Positions 1 to 8,001 of a stretch of DNA of 22,631 nucleotides are shown here, in pieces. Made by a program: the position numbers and the translations under genes. Under the pieces are notes generated by a model, which saw only the letters and a program-made list of their open reading frames with translations, was not told where the DNA came from and did no database searches. This DNA comes from Chara braunii (taxonomy: Eukaryota; Streptophyta; Charophyceae; Charales; Characeae): the NCBI GenBank assembly GCA_003427395.1, contig BFEA01000309.1, positions 380,294-402,924 of the forward strand, read 5' to 3'. How positions within the stretch are numbered: the stretch's first letter is position 1; every line of letters starts with the position of its first letter.

Positions 1-680
1 TCGCTCCTCTCCATCGCCTAGTATATGTATATAGATATGGCGATGAGGCAGGCTTCATAGAGCCTCACTCCTCTCGATCGCCTAGTATATGTATATATAG
101 ATACGGCGATGAGGCAGGCTTCATAGAGTCTCACTCCTCTCGATCGCCTAGTATATGTATATATAGATACGGCGATGAGGCAGACTTCATAGGGCCTCAC
201 TCCTCTCGATCGCCTAGTATATGTATGTATAGATACGGCGATGAGGCAGGCTTCATAGAGCCTCGCTCCTCTCAATCGCCTAGTATATGTATATATAGAT
301 AGGTATATGGCGATGAGGCAGGCTTCATAGAGCAGGCTTCATAGAGTCTCGCTCCTCTCGATCGCCTAGTATGCATAGATATATATATAGATATGGCGAT
401 GAGGCAGGCTTTATAGAGTCTCGCTCCTCTCGATCGCCTAGTATACATAGATAGATATATAGATATGGCGATGAGGCAGGCTCCATAGAGCCTCGCTCCT
501 CTCGATCATCTAATATATGTATATATGTATAGATATATGGCAATGAGGCAGGCTTCTTAGAGCCTCACTCCTCTTGATTCGCCTAGTATATATAGATAGA
601 TATATGGCGATGAGGCAGGATTCAAAGAGCCTCGCTCCTCTCGATAGCCTAATATATATATATATATGGATATGGTGATG
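1..680. repeat. Minisatellite, ten or more 66-72 bp units
   Basis: The anchor GGCGATGAGGCAGG recurs, with small changes, at about 39, 105, 171, 237, 309, 395, 467, 539, 606 and 674. The first four spacings are exactly 66 bp; later ones are 66-72 bp, plus one of 86 bp caused by a short internal duplication of CAGGCTTCATAGAG near 320-345. Each unit holds the inverted pair ATCGCC...GGCGAT around a TA-rich core, extended by GTAT/ATAC with a two-base bulge, so each unit can fold into a hairpin. Units 1-4 are the most alike; units near 540-680 are the most diverged, which suggests homogenisation at the left side. The array continues past the left edge. Because 66 is divisible by 3, the minus strand stays open across several units, but that is a by-product of the repeat. 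Confidence 0.95.
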
Positions 681-1050
681 CCCCGTCCTGGCCCTTGAAC
701 CATTTGGAAGCCTTTAGGATCATGCAGGTGGGTCACACGGGACTTGTACCTCATGCCCTAACTCCATCCGGCTAATGCAATGCTGAGTTAGTCTGACTTC
801 CCTTTTGTTAGTCATTGGTCGAGGTTAGTTGAGGCAATTCATTATACCAGAGGGTTTTGTCACTCCCAGCCCGACAACATTCTCATGATCCCCCAACTCT
901 TTTTCTCTCTAGGTCAGATGACCTTTTGAGTGAGGAGTATTGTTAGATGTACACCCCTCTTTCGTCCATCATAAAACATTCACATAGCAGGATAGCGTCC
1001 TTAGGTTTTAGCCCTGAAGGACCCCCCGGACTTAACGTACTCTTCCTTAC
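681..1050. other. Gene-free stretch, no recognised content
   Basis: Non-repetitive sequence between the minisatellite and the telomere-motif duplication. I see no long reading frame and no RNA gene. The text around 930-960 (a TGTTAGATGTACA-like start after a pyrimidine-rich run) resembles the kind of sequence found at LTR edges, but no partner copy exists in the window, so no LTR is called. Confidence 0.5.
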
Positions 1051-1167
1051 TAACATAGTCATAGGTAGTTGCCCACGGATTATAGATTTAGGGTTTAGGG
1101 TTTAGGGTTTTATAACATAGTCATAGGTAGTTGCCCACGGGTTATAGATTTAGGGTTTAGGGTTTTA
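1051..1167. repeat. 62 bp tandem duplication with telomere-type motifs
   Basis: Two head-to-tail copies start at 1051 and 1113 with TAACATAGTCATAGGTAG. The first ends in three TTTAGGG units (about 1087-1110), the second in two (1149-1163). TTTAGGG is the Arabidopsis-type telomere repeat of most land plants and many green algae. Here it is a short interstitial tract inside a duplicated unit, not a chromosome end, since unrelated sequence continues on both sides. Confidence 0.9.
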
Positions 1168-2370
1168 TGTCGAAGCGTACGTACCTCACTGCTCCCTGCC
1201 TCCAGAGTTCCGCCTGAACTCCGACAGAGCTCCCGCAATCGCCCTGTTCTATTGATCATGTCTAGTCTACGCAACTAATTGTCTGACCTTTAAAGTTAGC
1301 AAAACCGGGATCATTCTCAGTGGAAATACACCATCAGAGGCTCGAAGTCAAGAAGATAGATGCCTGAGAAAATTGAACAGAGATAAGAACGGTGGGGGTC
1401 AGAGGAGGTAGGCACCATCACATGGGATATTGTCTTTCCCTCGTCCAACGTCTCACATTTCTTTCATGTCTAATATTACCCCAGTCATGCGACGTTCCAA
1501 TAATCAAATCATATCAGCAAGATAATAAATATACCAATAATAAGAGTAGTGATATTCTGACAATGTTTCTGAATGACCTTGAAACAATCGAATGAATGAG
1601 AAGGCAGAGGTGCCTACCATAAAACCCTCCTTCTGTTGCCCTTTTCGCTTTTTTTTTTCTTCGCTTCGCCCCTATTCTTCCTCCTTTCTTCCTTCACTTT
1701 TTCCTTTCTTCCTTTCCTCCTATATGTGCCCTCTTTCTTTCCACACGACCCCCGAAGCACTAACCACTCGTAGTTATAGGAAATGCAACCCGGCATCATT
1801 TCTCAGTATGATCAGGAGATCTAGTTTTCAACAAAGCTTAGCTTCACTCAATAGGCTAGACTCGTCACCTTCATGATCAGTATAGGGAAGAAAAACGCGT
1901 TCAGACTCCTCCTTGACAAGTTTAGTATTTGCGTAAATAAAGTAATGATCAAGTTCGGTACTTCAGCGCCTGAATTGGGAACATAGTTCAGGTTTCAAGC
2001 CTGACCGAATGGCTTTGACACAGATGCACTTGACAAGATTCTCACCCAATATGCCGCGTCTCTCATCCACTCACACCCATGTACTCCGGATCTCTTCGAA
2101 CGTCCTGCACACACAATATTCTCACTCCGAGTACACCCATACTAACCTCCTATGTTTGGATACCCACAGACCTCTATCTCACAGGCCCGGCCCATAGGCA
2201 GAATGAATGAACTACTGGGTGTCATCTCTCCAATTACCTTTGGATTCTCAAGGCTTGCTTTCGAGAACCGGCCCCTTGGTGTGCACAATCTTGCACGGTA
2301 CCTGACAACAAGCGCGCCGCAGGACTGTTATTGCTATGTAAGTTAGGTAGGACTAGGGGTTGCCCCTTTT
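1168..2370. other. Gene-free stretch with a polypyrimidine tract
   Basis: No frame here has the length or composition of a real coding region. The only marked feature is a C/T-rich run on the + strand at about 1621-1735 (CTTTTTTTTTCTTCGC-like, then repeated TTCCTTTC). The rest appears unique and of mixed composition. Confidence 0.5.
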
Positions 2371-2640
2371 GCTGACTGTGCCAGGACTGTCCGTCTGCTT
2401 TAGATTAGTCTGTCCGTGCCCCTTTCTCTCTATGTAGGTCCTCCTGTCCATTTATTCGTGTCCCTCTCGGTGTATCTGCCCCGCCTGGTAATTAGTACGG
2501 ACCTGTGTCTATGCACAGAGTTGTTTGTTGGGCGTTGGGATGCCATTGCCATCTGCAGCAAACTTGTAATTTGGCTTATGCTACTACTAGGTGTGCAGCG
2601 TGTCTGTCCGTATGTGAAGTGAGCAGAAAAACGAGTCTAA
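2371..2640. other. Low-complexity CTGT/GTCC-rich stretch
   Basis: Scattered CTGTCC, GTCTG and TGTCTG words give a biased, simple-sequence look, like the stretch at 3530-3990. Short reading frames exist, but their composition follows the repeat words. It directly precedes the first copy of the composite repeat family. Confidence 0.5.
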
Positions 2641-2663
2641 TTGTAAATAATAAAATAATACAG

Positions 2664-2942
2664 ATGGCGGACTTCAGAATCAAACAACATCATACACATG
2701 CCTTTAGACAGTCGCGACTTCGATCGACTTGTAGTACTGTACCATGAGTCTCACCGATCAAGAGTACAACAATGCTCGTGATGGATAGTGCTGACATATT
2801 TCCATCATCTATCAACACAGAAGAAACGTCGTCACTCCTACCCAGCTGGCCGTGCCCTGCTCTTCCAACAACAGGTCCTATCCCACCTATAGTACAGTGT
2901 TGCCTATTCTGGCCAAACGCGAAGAGGGGACATGACAAACTC

Positions 2943-2980
<38 letters not shown>

Positions 2981-3009
2981 TAATAATAATAATGATAATA
3001 ATAATAAAA

Positions 3010-3043
<34 letters not shown>

Positions 3044-3098
3044 TAATAATAGTAGTATTAATAATACTGATAATAATTCAAATAATAATAATCGGAAC
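2664..3098 (+). repeat. Composite repeat family, copy A, with (AAT)n end
   Basis: Starts with GGCGGACTTCAGAATCAAAC and continues with words shared by the other copies: CATCATACACATG, AACAATGCTCGTGATG, ATCATCTATCAACAC and GTCCTATCCCACCTA. It ends in an imperfect (AAT)n tract (2941-3098). Copies B to F in this window are recognisable by the same ordered words, though none is close to identical. I do not recognise the family. Confidence 0.6.
2941..3098. repeat. (AAT)n microsatellite
   Basis: Interrupted run of AAT/TAA trinucleotides with occasional AAC, GAT, AGT and ATTC changes; purest at 2942-2975 and 3012-3040. It gives artefactual poly-Asn and poly-Ile frames. Confidence 0.97.
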
Positions 3099-3115
3099 AC
3101 TAAGGAGCACGAAAA

Positions 3116-3345
3116 ATGAGTGACGACAAGTCTTTGAAATCCACATCATCCCTCTCATGTGATCAGACAGTTGTGATCTCATATCAACAGCGGAATCGCA
3201 TTACGTTCTCACCTAATAATGATACATCAATGTTCGGAATCAACAATGCTCGCATAGTCTCACCATCACAGATCCAATGTCGCTATCCTACTCAGTGTTC
3301 TGCGCCCCGACCACTGATGGTAGACCCTACCTAGCCCATGCCGCA
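3116..3345 (+). repeat. Composite repeat family, copy B
   Basis: Opens with ATGAGTGACGACAAG just after the (AAT)n tract, matching ATGAGTGAAGGCGAG after the tract at 6058. It runs through CATGTGATCAGACAGTTGTG, GGAATCGCATTACG, CAACAATGCTCGCATAGTCTC, CCTACTCAGTGTTCTGCGCCC and TAGACCCTACCTAGCC, in the same order as copies E and F. Diverged, with no (AAT)n at its own end. Confidence 0.6.
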
Positions 3346-3384
3346 ACGCCACAGATAATAATCGTAGACCAAGGAAATCGAGCA

Positions 3385-3500
3385 AGCGGCGAACCTCACA
3401 CATCATCAGTATCGTTCATAATTGACCTTGAACCAGTACCGGATTTGTATTACAAGTCTCACCAAGCTAGCGCTTCGCAGACCCACTACTCGACAGTGGT
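3385..3500 (+). repeat. Composite repeat family, partial copy C
   Basis: Contains GGCGAACCTCACACATCATC, GACCTTGAACCAGTACCGG and AAGTCTCACCAAGC, matching the first part of copies D and E (GCGAACTTCAAAC, GACCTCGAACCAAAACCAG, GAGCCCCACCAAG). The rest of the unit is missing. Confidence 0.5.
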
Positions 3501-3529
3501 GTACTAGTCTCATTATCACCAACCTTACT

Positions 3530-3990
3530 TCACTTCTTTCCTTTTATCTTTTGTCTGTATGTGGTCTGACTGTCTGTTGCCACTTGTCTGTTTGTCTGAG
3601 ACTGTCTGTTTGTCCCCTTATGTATGTGCGTCCCGTTTGTCTCTCCCACCTTCCTGTCTTGAGTGTCGTTTGCTTGTGTCATTGTGACAGTGTACGGCGT
3701 CACAATATTCCTCTGTGTACGCGTGCCTATGTCACTGAGCACGACTGCGTCACTCCACATGGGTGTAACACTGTGTATGCATTACGCGCCCATGCTCCGG
3801 TGTGACTTACTGCGCTTGTGTGTCTGTGTCACCGTGCTAACACAGTTCGTGTCACCCTGCGTGTGGCCGTGAACAACCGTGTGTGGTTGTGCACACTGGG
3901 TATGTGCTGGGTGTCCAGGGCGATCCGGTGTATGCAAACAGAGAGTTGCGTGGTGCCGAATCATCAGAAGCGAACTCGTACCAAGGTTGT
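3530..3990. other. CTGT/GTGT-rich low-complexity stretch
   Basis: Dominated by TGTCTG, GTGTGTC and CACTGTG words on the + strand. Several overlapping frames on both strands stay open for 60-130 codons only because the words repeat. No domain, motif or codon pattern supports a gene. Confidence 0.5.
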
Positions 3991-4088
3991 CATATCTCAG
4001 AGTGTCGAGTGGGCGCATGTCACTAGTTAGCTGTGCTACTGTTTATATACATGAAAAGTGAGAATGAGACGAGTCTGATTTGCTCGAT

Positions 4089-4090
4089 AG

Positions 4091-4128
<38 letters not shown>

Positions 4129-4157
4129 ATAATAATAATAATAACAATAATAATGAC

Positions 4158-4187
<30 letters not shown>
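4089..4187. repeat. Compound (TAC)n-(AAT)n microsatellite
   Basis: About a dozen TAC units (4090-4127) pass directly into AAT units (4128-4187, with AAC and GAC interruptions). The sharp change of motif at about 4128 is visible by eye. Confidence 0.97.
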
Positions 4188-4188
<1 letters not shown>

Positions 4189-4470
4189 TGCAGGAAACAT
4201 GAATGTGGGCGAAGCATGAAAGTCCAAATTGCAAAATCACACTGAAGTCCAAGTAGTCAAAGCCAGAGCAGATAGCACCATGGAACCGAGTAACCATCCT
4301 CTTGAGAGTGATACAGCGGAATCGTGAGTCAATGTCCAAGCCCAATCGGGCAACACTGACAGCATAACCCAATGTAACTCTCACTCTTGAATGGCGCCTG
4401 ACACCCTATCTGCTCTTTAGTCAAATCCTATACTACAGCATGGAAGCAATCAGATAACTTTACGACCAGC
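4188..4470 (+). repeat. Diverged sequence after the microsatellite, possible G-module copy
   Basis: Right after the AAT tract the order TCACACTGAAGTCCAAGTAG, AGCCAGAGCAGATAGCA, ACCATGGA weakly matches the sequence after the AAT tract at 6532 (CACTCTATTGAAGGCC, AGAGAGCAGCCTTGCA, ACCAATGGA) and that at 5150. The similarity fades after about 4290. No gene seen. Confidence 0.35.
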
Positions 4471-4990
4471 GAGTGATGATGTCAACACCAATGCCAACCC
4501 CCTCTCCATCTAGGTACGTCTCTCCTCTTCACTTACACTCTCCCTTGATAAACCCACATAGCGCCCTTCCCCTCCGAAGAACCACCTTCGCCTTCTCTTC
4601 TCTTGCGCCCTCAGTCGACCTGGTTGTGGCTGCCAGCGCCCTCTGTCAGTGTCCCGGTAGCTGCGCCCAGGCCCACCCTAGTGTGTCCCAGGACGTACAG
4701 TTGCGGCCTTTATGCCTGGGCTACCGTCCAGATCCAGACCCTTCCTGATCTTCCCATTGGTACGTCCGGCCTCTACTACGTCAATGCCGCTTTCCGATTG
4801 GCCAGCGTCCAATGTATGATGTGTTGGCATTGTTTGGCCTGTGCCCAGGGCTCAACCACTGAGCCCCTGGGCTCAACTGCTTTACGCAGGAGTCTGGGCC
4901 CACGCTGCATTCCAACCAACTGGCGTGCTGCAATTGCCGAATACCTACTTTACAAAATGTTGAAAGGAAGGCCTGTTTGTGGATATTTCT
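4471..4990. other. GC-richer block, no supported gene
   Basis: Composition changes from the AT-rich repeats on both sides to a C/G-rich text. Two overlapping + strand frames of about 90 and 129 codons are open (4473-4748 and 4603-4992), the latter ending at a TGA beside the stem-loops at 4991. Neither shows a motif I know, a convincing start context or a domain, and two competing open frames argue against either. A stem-loop lies inside (4843-4872). Confidence 0.4.
4843..4872. repeat. Stem-loop of about 12 bp
   Basis: GCCCAGGGCTCA (4843-4854), loop ACCAC (4855-4859), TGAGCCCCTGGGC (4860-4872). The arms pair over about 12 bp with one bulged C. It lies just upstream of the twin stem-loops at 4991-5046. 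Confidence 0.75.
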
Positions 4991-5046
4991 GACCAGCCTT
5001 CACTTAGGGCGGTCACGGATCTGGCCCGCCTTCACTTAGGGCGGGC
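4991..5046. repeat. Twin stem-loops with identical loops
   Basis: First: GACCAGCC (4991-4998), loop TTCACTTAG, GGCGGTC (5008-5014), seven pairs with one bulged A. Second: GCCCGCC (5024-5030), the same loop TTCACTTAG, GGCGGGC (5040-5046), seven perfect pairs. The second pair of the stem is A-T in the first copy and C-G in the second, so one pair changed on both sides while pairing was kept. A short hairpin GGGC-CTGA-GCCC follows at 5059-5070. Confidence 0.85.
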
Positions 5047-5149
5047 ACGAGGCTTGCTGGGCCTGAGCCCATAACATATGCATGTTGGCAAGACCCCTGT
5101 CTAAGGCTCATTCTAACAACAGCGAGATGACAACCCATATCGCATCATC

Positions 5150-5345
5150 ACATTGAAAGCCGAATAGTCACATTGTGTTCAGGGAGCAGCATTGCACTAA
5201 TAATACACCAATAGGTTCGTAACACTGAAAACCCGTGTCAAGGAAAGCATATTCTCTCCACTCCACCACAAGAGTCCAGTCCCTTCACTCTGCTACTTGA
5301 CGTTCAGCGCCCCTCCTACTCCTACAACTACTGCAACTTACGAGT
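5150..5345 (+). repeat. G module of the composite repeat, copy 1
   Basis: Shares ordered words with 6590-6775: GGAGCAGCATTGCACTAA / AGAGCAGCCTTGCACTGA, AATACACCAAT, GGTTCGTAA, CTGAAAACC, GAAAGCATA/GAGAGCATA, GTCCAGTCCCTTCACTC / GTCCAGTTCCCTCACTC, CCTACTCCTACA and CTACTGCAACTTACG / CTACTACAGATTACA. In the second copy it follows the (AAT)n end of copy F, so it is probably part of the same larger unit. Confidence 0.65.
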
Positions 5346-5397
5346 CTGCAGATGCGCTGAGCCCAGACTACAGATGGCAGATCTACCTAGGCAGTGA

Positions 5398-5600
5398 GAT
5401 GAGCGATAGCGAACTTCAAACATAAAACAACATTATACGCATGTGAACTGATAGTGGTGACCTCGAACCAAAACCAGATCTCCATTTTGAGCCCCGTCAG
5501 ACAAGAAAAGCTCAGAACTCATCATTATCAACACAAAATAAATGTCGACATCCTATCTGAGTTCGTTGCTCAGACTACGGATGGTTGATCACATCTCAAC
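5398..5600 (+). repeat. Composite repeat family, copy D
   Basis: GATGAGCGATAGCGAACTTC, CATAAAACAACATTATACGC, GTGGTGACCTCGAACCAAAA, AGCCCCGTCAGACAAG, AAAGCTCAGAACTCATC and TCGACATCCTATCTGAG run in family order. It lies about 208 bp upstream of copy E in the same orientation and lacks the (AAT)n end. Confidence 0.6.
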
Positions 5601-5606
5601 CAAGAA

Positions 5607-6020
5607 GTTTAGTAACGGCGAACACCTGAAATCAACAGCATCATTCCTATGTGACCAGGTAGTTGAGGCCCCGAACCAAAAGCAGAATCGCATCACGAGC
5701 CCCACCAAGTAAGAACACAACAATGCTCAGAATTGATAATGCTGGTATAGCCTCATCATCATCAACACGGAGACAATGTTGGTGTCCTACCTGGTGAGGA
5801 GTCCAAACTACAGATAGCAGATCCTATCTACCCTACAGTTACAATGCCTAAGATGACGACAACGACTTTCCTCAAGTGTGACCAGATCGCCGCCAATGCC
5901 GCACACTTCCAGCACCAGGTATGTCCTCCCTTCACTCACAACCTCGCGTCTCCCAACACAGAAGCCACTCGCACCCAAGGAACTACCCGACACCTAATAA
6001 TAATAATAATAATAATAATA

Positions 6021-6058
<38 letters not shown>
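5607..6058 (+). repeat. Composite repeat family, copy E, with (AAT)n end
   Basis: Starts near GTAACGGCGAACACCTG and keeps the full order: CCGAACCAAAAGCAGAATCG, CACGAGCCCCACCAAGTAAG, CAACAATGCTCAGAATTG, GCTGGTATAGCCTCATC, GTCCAAACTACAG, GATCCTATCTACCCTACA, CTCAAGTGTGACCAGATCGC, CACAACCTCGCGTCTCCCAA, then (AAT)n at 5996-6058. Copy F repeats the same order 472-476 bp downstream. Confidence 0.7.
5996..6058. repeat. (AAT)n microsatellite
   Basis: Nearly pure TAA/AAT run with one phase change (ATATAATAAT near 6021). Confidence 0.97.
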
Positions 6059-6082
6059 GAAAACAACAAAATGCAAAGAGAA

Positions 6083-6438
6083 AATGAGTGAAGGCGAGCT
6101 TCAGAAAACAGTATCATACACATGGTGGCTAGATAGTCGTGACCTCGAACCACGCAGACCACCATTACGAGTTCCACCGAATAAGAACCCAGCAAAGCTC
6201 ATATCAGACATGCTGGCATAGTCTCATCATCATCATCAACGAAAACCAATGTTGATATCCCATCTAACGCTCGGCGCCCAAACTACAGAATGACAGATCC
6301 TACCTAGCCTACACTACCGAAGGTGACGTCAACAGTTTCATCGAAGTACGAGCAGATATCAGCCGATGTTGAATGTCTCAGGCACTGCTCGTCTCCTCCA
6401 GCACCCACAACCTCGATCCCCCAACACAGACATCTGAA

Positions 6439-6512
<74 letters not shown>

Positions 6513-6532
6513 TAATAATAATAATAATAATG
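6083..6532 (+). repeat. Composite repeat family, copy F, with (AAT)n end
   Basis: Starts at ATGAGTGAAGGCGAGCTTC and continues TCATACACATGGTGG, GTGACCTCGAACCACGC, TACGAGTTCCACCGAATAAG, GCTGGCATAGTCTCATC, TGTTGATATCCCATC, GCGCCCAAACTACAGAATG, GATCCTACCTAGCCTACA, ATCGAAGTACGAGCAGATAT, CACAACCTCGATCCCCCAA, then (AAT)n at 6438-6532. It is in tandem with copy E at a spacing of about 475 bp and is followed by a G module at 6590. Confidence 0.7.
6438..6532. repeat. (AAT)n microsatellite
   Basis: Long, almost pure AAT run with a single AAC change; the longest pure tract in the window. It produces artefactual poly-Asn, poly-Ile and, on the minus strand, poly-Tyr frames. Confidence 0.97.
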
Positions 6533-6589
6533 ATGCAATGAAAATAAGCAACAGTCAGATGTCAATTCCAGATTACACCACTCTATTGA

Positions 6590-6788
6590 AGGCCAAATAT
6601 CGCAGTCTTCAGAGAGCAGCCTTGCACTGAGAATACACCAATGGAGGTTCGTAAGGCTGAAAACCAATGTCCATGGAGAGCATACTCTCTCCTCTCAACA
6701 CTAAGTCCAGTTCCCTCACACTCACACCCGGCGATCAGTGCCCAACCTACTCCTACACAGCTACTACAGATTACAAAAAAAAAAAAAA
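6590..6788 (+). repeat. G module of the composite repeat, copy 2, ending in A14
   Basis: Same ordered words as 5150-5345 (see that entry). It ends in CTACTACAGATTAC followed by 14 A residues (6775-6788). An A-run at the end of a conserved module could be a retroposition tail or simply a slippage tract; the copy at 5150-5345 has no A-run. Confidence 0.6.
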
Positions 6789-6879
6789 GACAATGCGACT
6801 AATGACATCAGCGCAGCCCGAAGTACTTGTGGACGCCACCCAGATGCAGACCGTCGCCAATACAGGGTATGTGCCTACA

Positions 6880-6928
<49 letters not shown>

Positions 6929-6942
6929 GTCATCATCTTCCC

Positions 6943-6974
<32 letters not shown>
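6880..6974. repeat. (CAT)n microsatellite
   Basis: About 28 CAT/ATC units, interrupted once by CGTCATCATCTTCCCT near 6928-6943. It gives artefactual poly-His and poly-Ser frames. Confidence 0.97.
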
Positions 6975-6976
<2 letters not shown>

Positions 6977-7216
6977 TCTCTCTCCCTTCTCTCCATCTCC
7001 TCTCTTCCTCACTGATTCCTCTTTCTCCATTTCCTCCGTCTCCATCTTCTTTCTCCATCTTCATTCTCCTTCCCATTTTTTTTCGATATTTCTCCTCTCC
7101 TCCTTTCTCTCCCTTCTCCTTTCTCCTATCTTTCTCCCTTCCATCTCTCTTTGATCTTTCTCCTTCCCCCCCTTCTCTCTCCTTCTCCTTTCTATCTCAC
7201 CTCCGATCTCTATCTT
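6975..7216. repeat. 240 bp polypyrimidine tract
   Basis: The + strand is almost wholly C and T (repeated CTCC, TTCTCC, CTCTCC), with few purines. It ends just before an acceptor-like CAG at 7230-7232. The poly-Ser/Leu/Phe frame across it follows from the composition and is not a gene. Confidence 0.85.
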
Positions 7217-7232
7217 TCTGTTACCTGCCCAG
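7211..7232 (+). promoter_or_regulatory. Possible 3' splice acceptor
   Basis: TATCTTTCTGTTACCTGCCCAG followed by ATGGGCG. A long pyrimidine tract ending in CAG is what plant introns use, and the purine-rich coding block begins soon after. No matching donor could be assigned, so this is a suggestion only. Confidence 0.25.
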
Positions 7233-7270
7233 ATGGGCGATGTAAACCAAGGATCCGCAATGCGATGTGC

Positions 7271-7420
7271 GTAATAACCGAGGATCTGCAATGTGACGAA
7301 AAGGTCTGAATGGACAATGTGATGCGAATAGGATCTTCAACAAGCCACGCGCATGCACAAATACGTGATGCACGTAATAACCGAGGATCTGCAATGTGAT
7401 GGAAAGGTCTGAATGAACAA
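7271..7420. repeat. 47 bp direct repeat, period 103 bp
   Basis: GTAATAACCGAGGATCTGCA starts both copies (7271-7317 and 7374-7420); they differ at three of 47 positions. A more diverged third copy lies at about 7238-7268 (GTAAACCAAGGATCCGCAAT). Confidence 0.9.
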
Positions 7421-7473
7421 CCAGTACTGGTAGAGGAAGAGGCGGCAGACAGGGGAAGGCACCTGAAAGGCCT

Positions 7474-7923
7474 ATGGACTTGACCAGAGAAAGGGAGGAG
7501 TGGAAAGAAGATGATGAAGGACTAGAAGAGAAGGACGAAGGATTGAGGGCAAGAAGGTATCGGGAGGAGAGACGCATGCATACCCCAGATCCTGAGGAAA
7601 TGGCTTATTATTCATATAGGTACGCAAGGCGTTACGGAGAATCTCCACCACGCTTCGAGCCGCCTAGTCGCCCGCATCATAACCCTTACCCATTGTCTCA
7701 AGAGAGGCAGCTGACCGTCCTTCCCCTGCCTCACCAACAAGGACCCCGCGAGATACCACACGTACCTGATCCCCCTGTGGTTTCGCAGTCTGCGTCACCT
7801 GATAGAAAAATGTGCATATCACTTTTAATGTTTATATTATGTCAAATAGAGATTTGTGGGTTAATATCTTACTTATTGTATAATAAGAAGATTATACAAG
7901 TGCCTAAAGGGGTTAGAGAATAA
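7474..7923 (+). CDS. Possible N-terminal exon of the coding block, unknown
   Basis: The frame is open from 7417 and its first ATG is at 7474. The peptide is strongly charged at first (DLTREREEWKEDDEGLEEKD), then Tyr/Arg-rich, then Pro-rich (FEPPSRPHHNPYPLSQ, HVPDPPVVSQ) up to about 7808, the look of a disordered retroelement or linker region. Before the ATG the same frame reads GRGRGGRQGKAPERP, so coding could begin further up or follow an intron. After about 7809 the DNA turns AT-rich and the peptide hydrophobic (MCISLLMFILCQIEICG), which probably is not coding. It lies 78 bp before the next gene on the same strand. No family recognised. Confidence 0.35.
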   Translation: MDLTREREEWKEDDEGLEEKDEGLRARRYREERRMHTPDPEEMAYYSYRYARRYGESPPRFEPPSRPHHNPYPLSQERQLTVLPLPHQQGPREIPHVPDPPVVSQSASPDRKMCISLLMFILCQIEICGLISYLLYNKKIIQVPKGVRE

Positions 7924-8001
7924 AAGGGAAAACTAGTCAGATCCTAGGGTCGAAAGTTTGCTAGCTAAATAAAAGAGGTGGAGTGTACCGACGAACAGAG
8001 G

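Noticed and set aside
1-680. CRISPR-like array
   Set aside because: Repeated units run head to tail with no unique spacers, and the context is eukaryotic.
18-754. Minus-strand frames coding a 22-residue repeated peptide
   Set aside because: They are open only because the 66 bp unit is divisible by 3; they shift with unit length and have no start context or domain.
930-1000. LTR start (TGTTAGATGTACA)
   Set aside because: No second copy, primer site or target-site duplication in the window.
1087-1163. True telomere
   Set aside because: Only five TTTAGGG units in two short runs with unrelated DNA on both sides.
2690-3123. Poly-Asn, poly-Ile and poly-Leu proteins over (AAT)n
   Set aside because: Microsatellite translated in every phase on both strands; the same happens at 4089-4187, 5996-6058 and 6438-6532.
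4603-4992. 129-codon frame in the GC-rich block
   Set aside because: It overlaps another open frame, lacks any motif and ends at a structured repeat; kept only as a note.
6667-7245. 192-codon frame with poly-His and Ser/Leu-rich tail
   Set aside because: Composed of (CAT)n and a polypyrimidine tract; compositional artefact.
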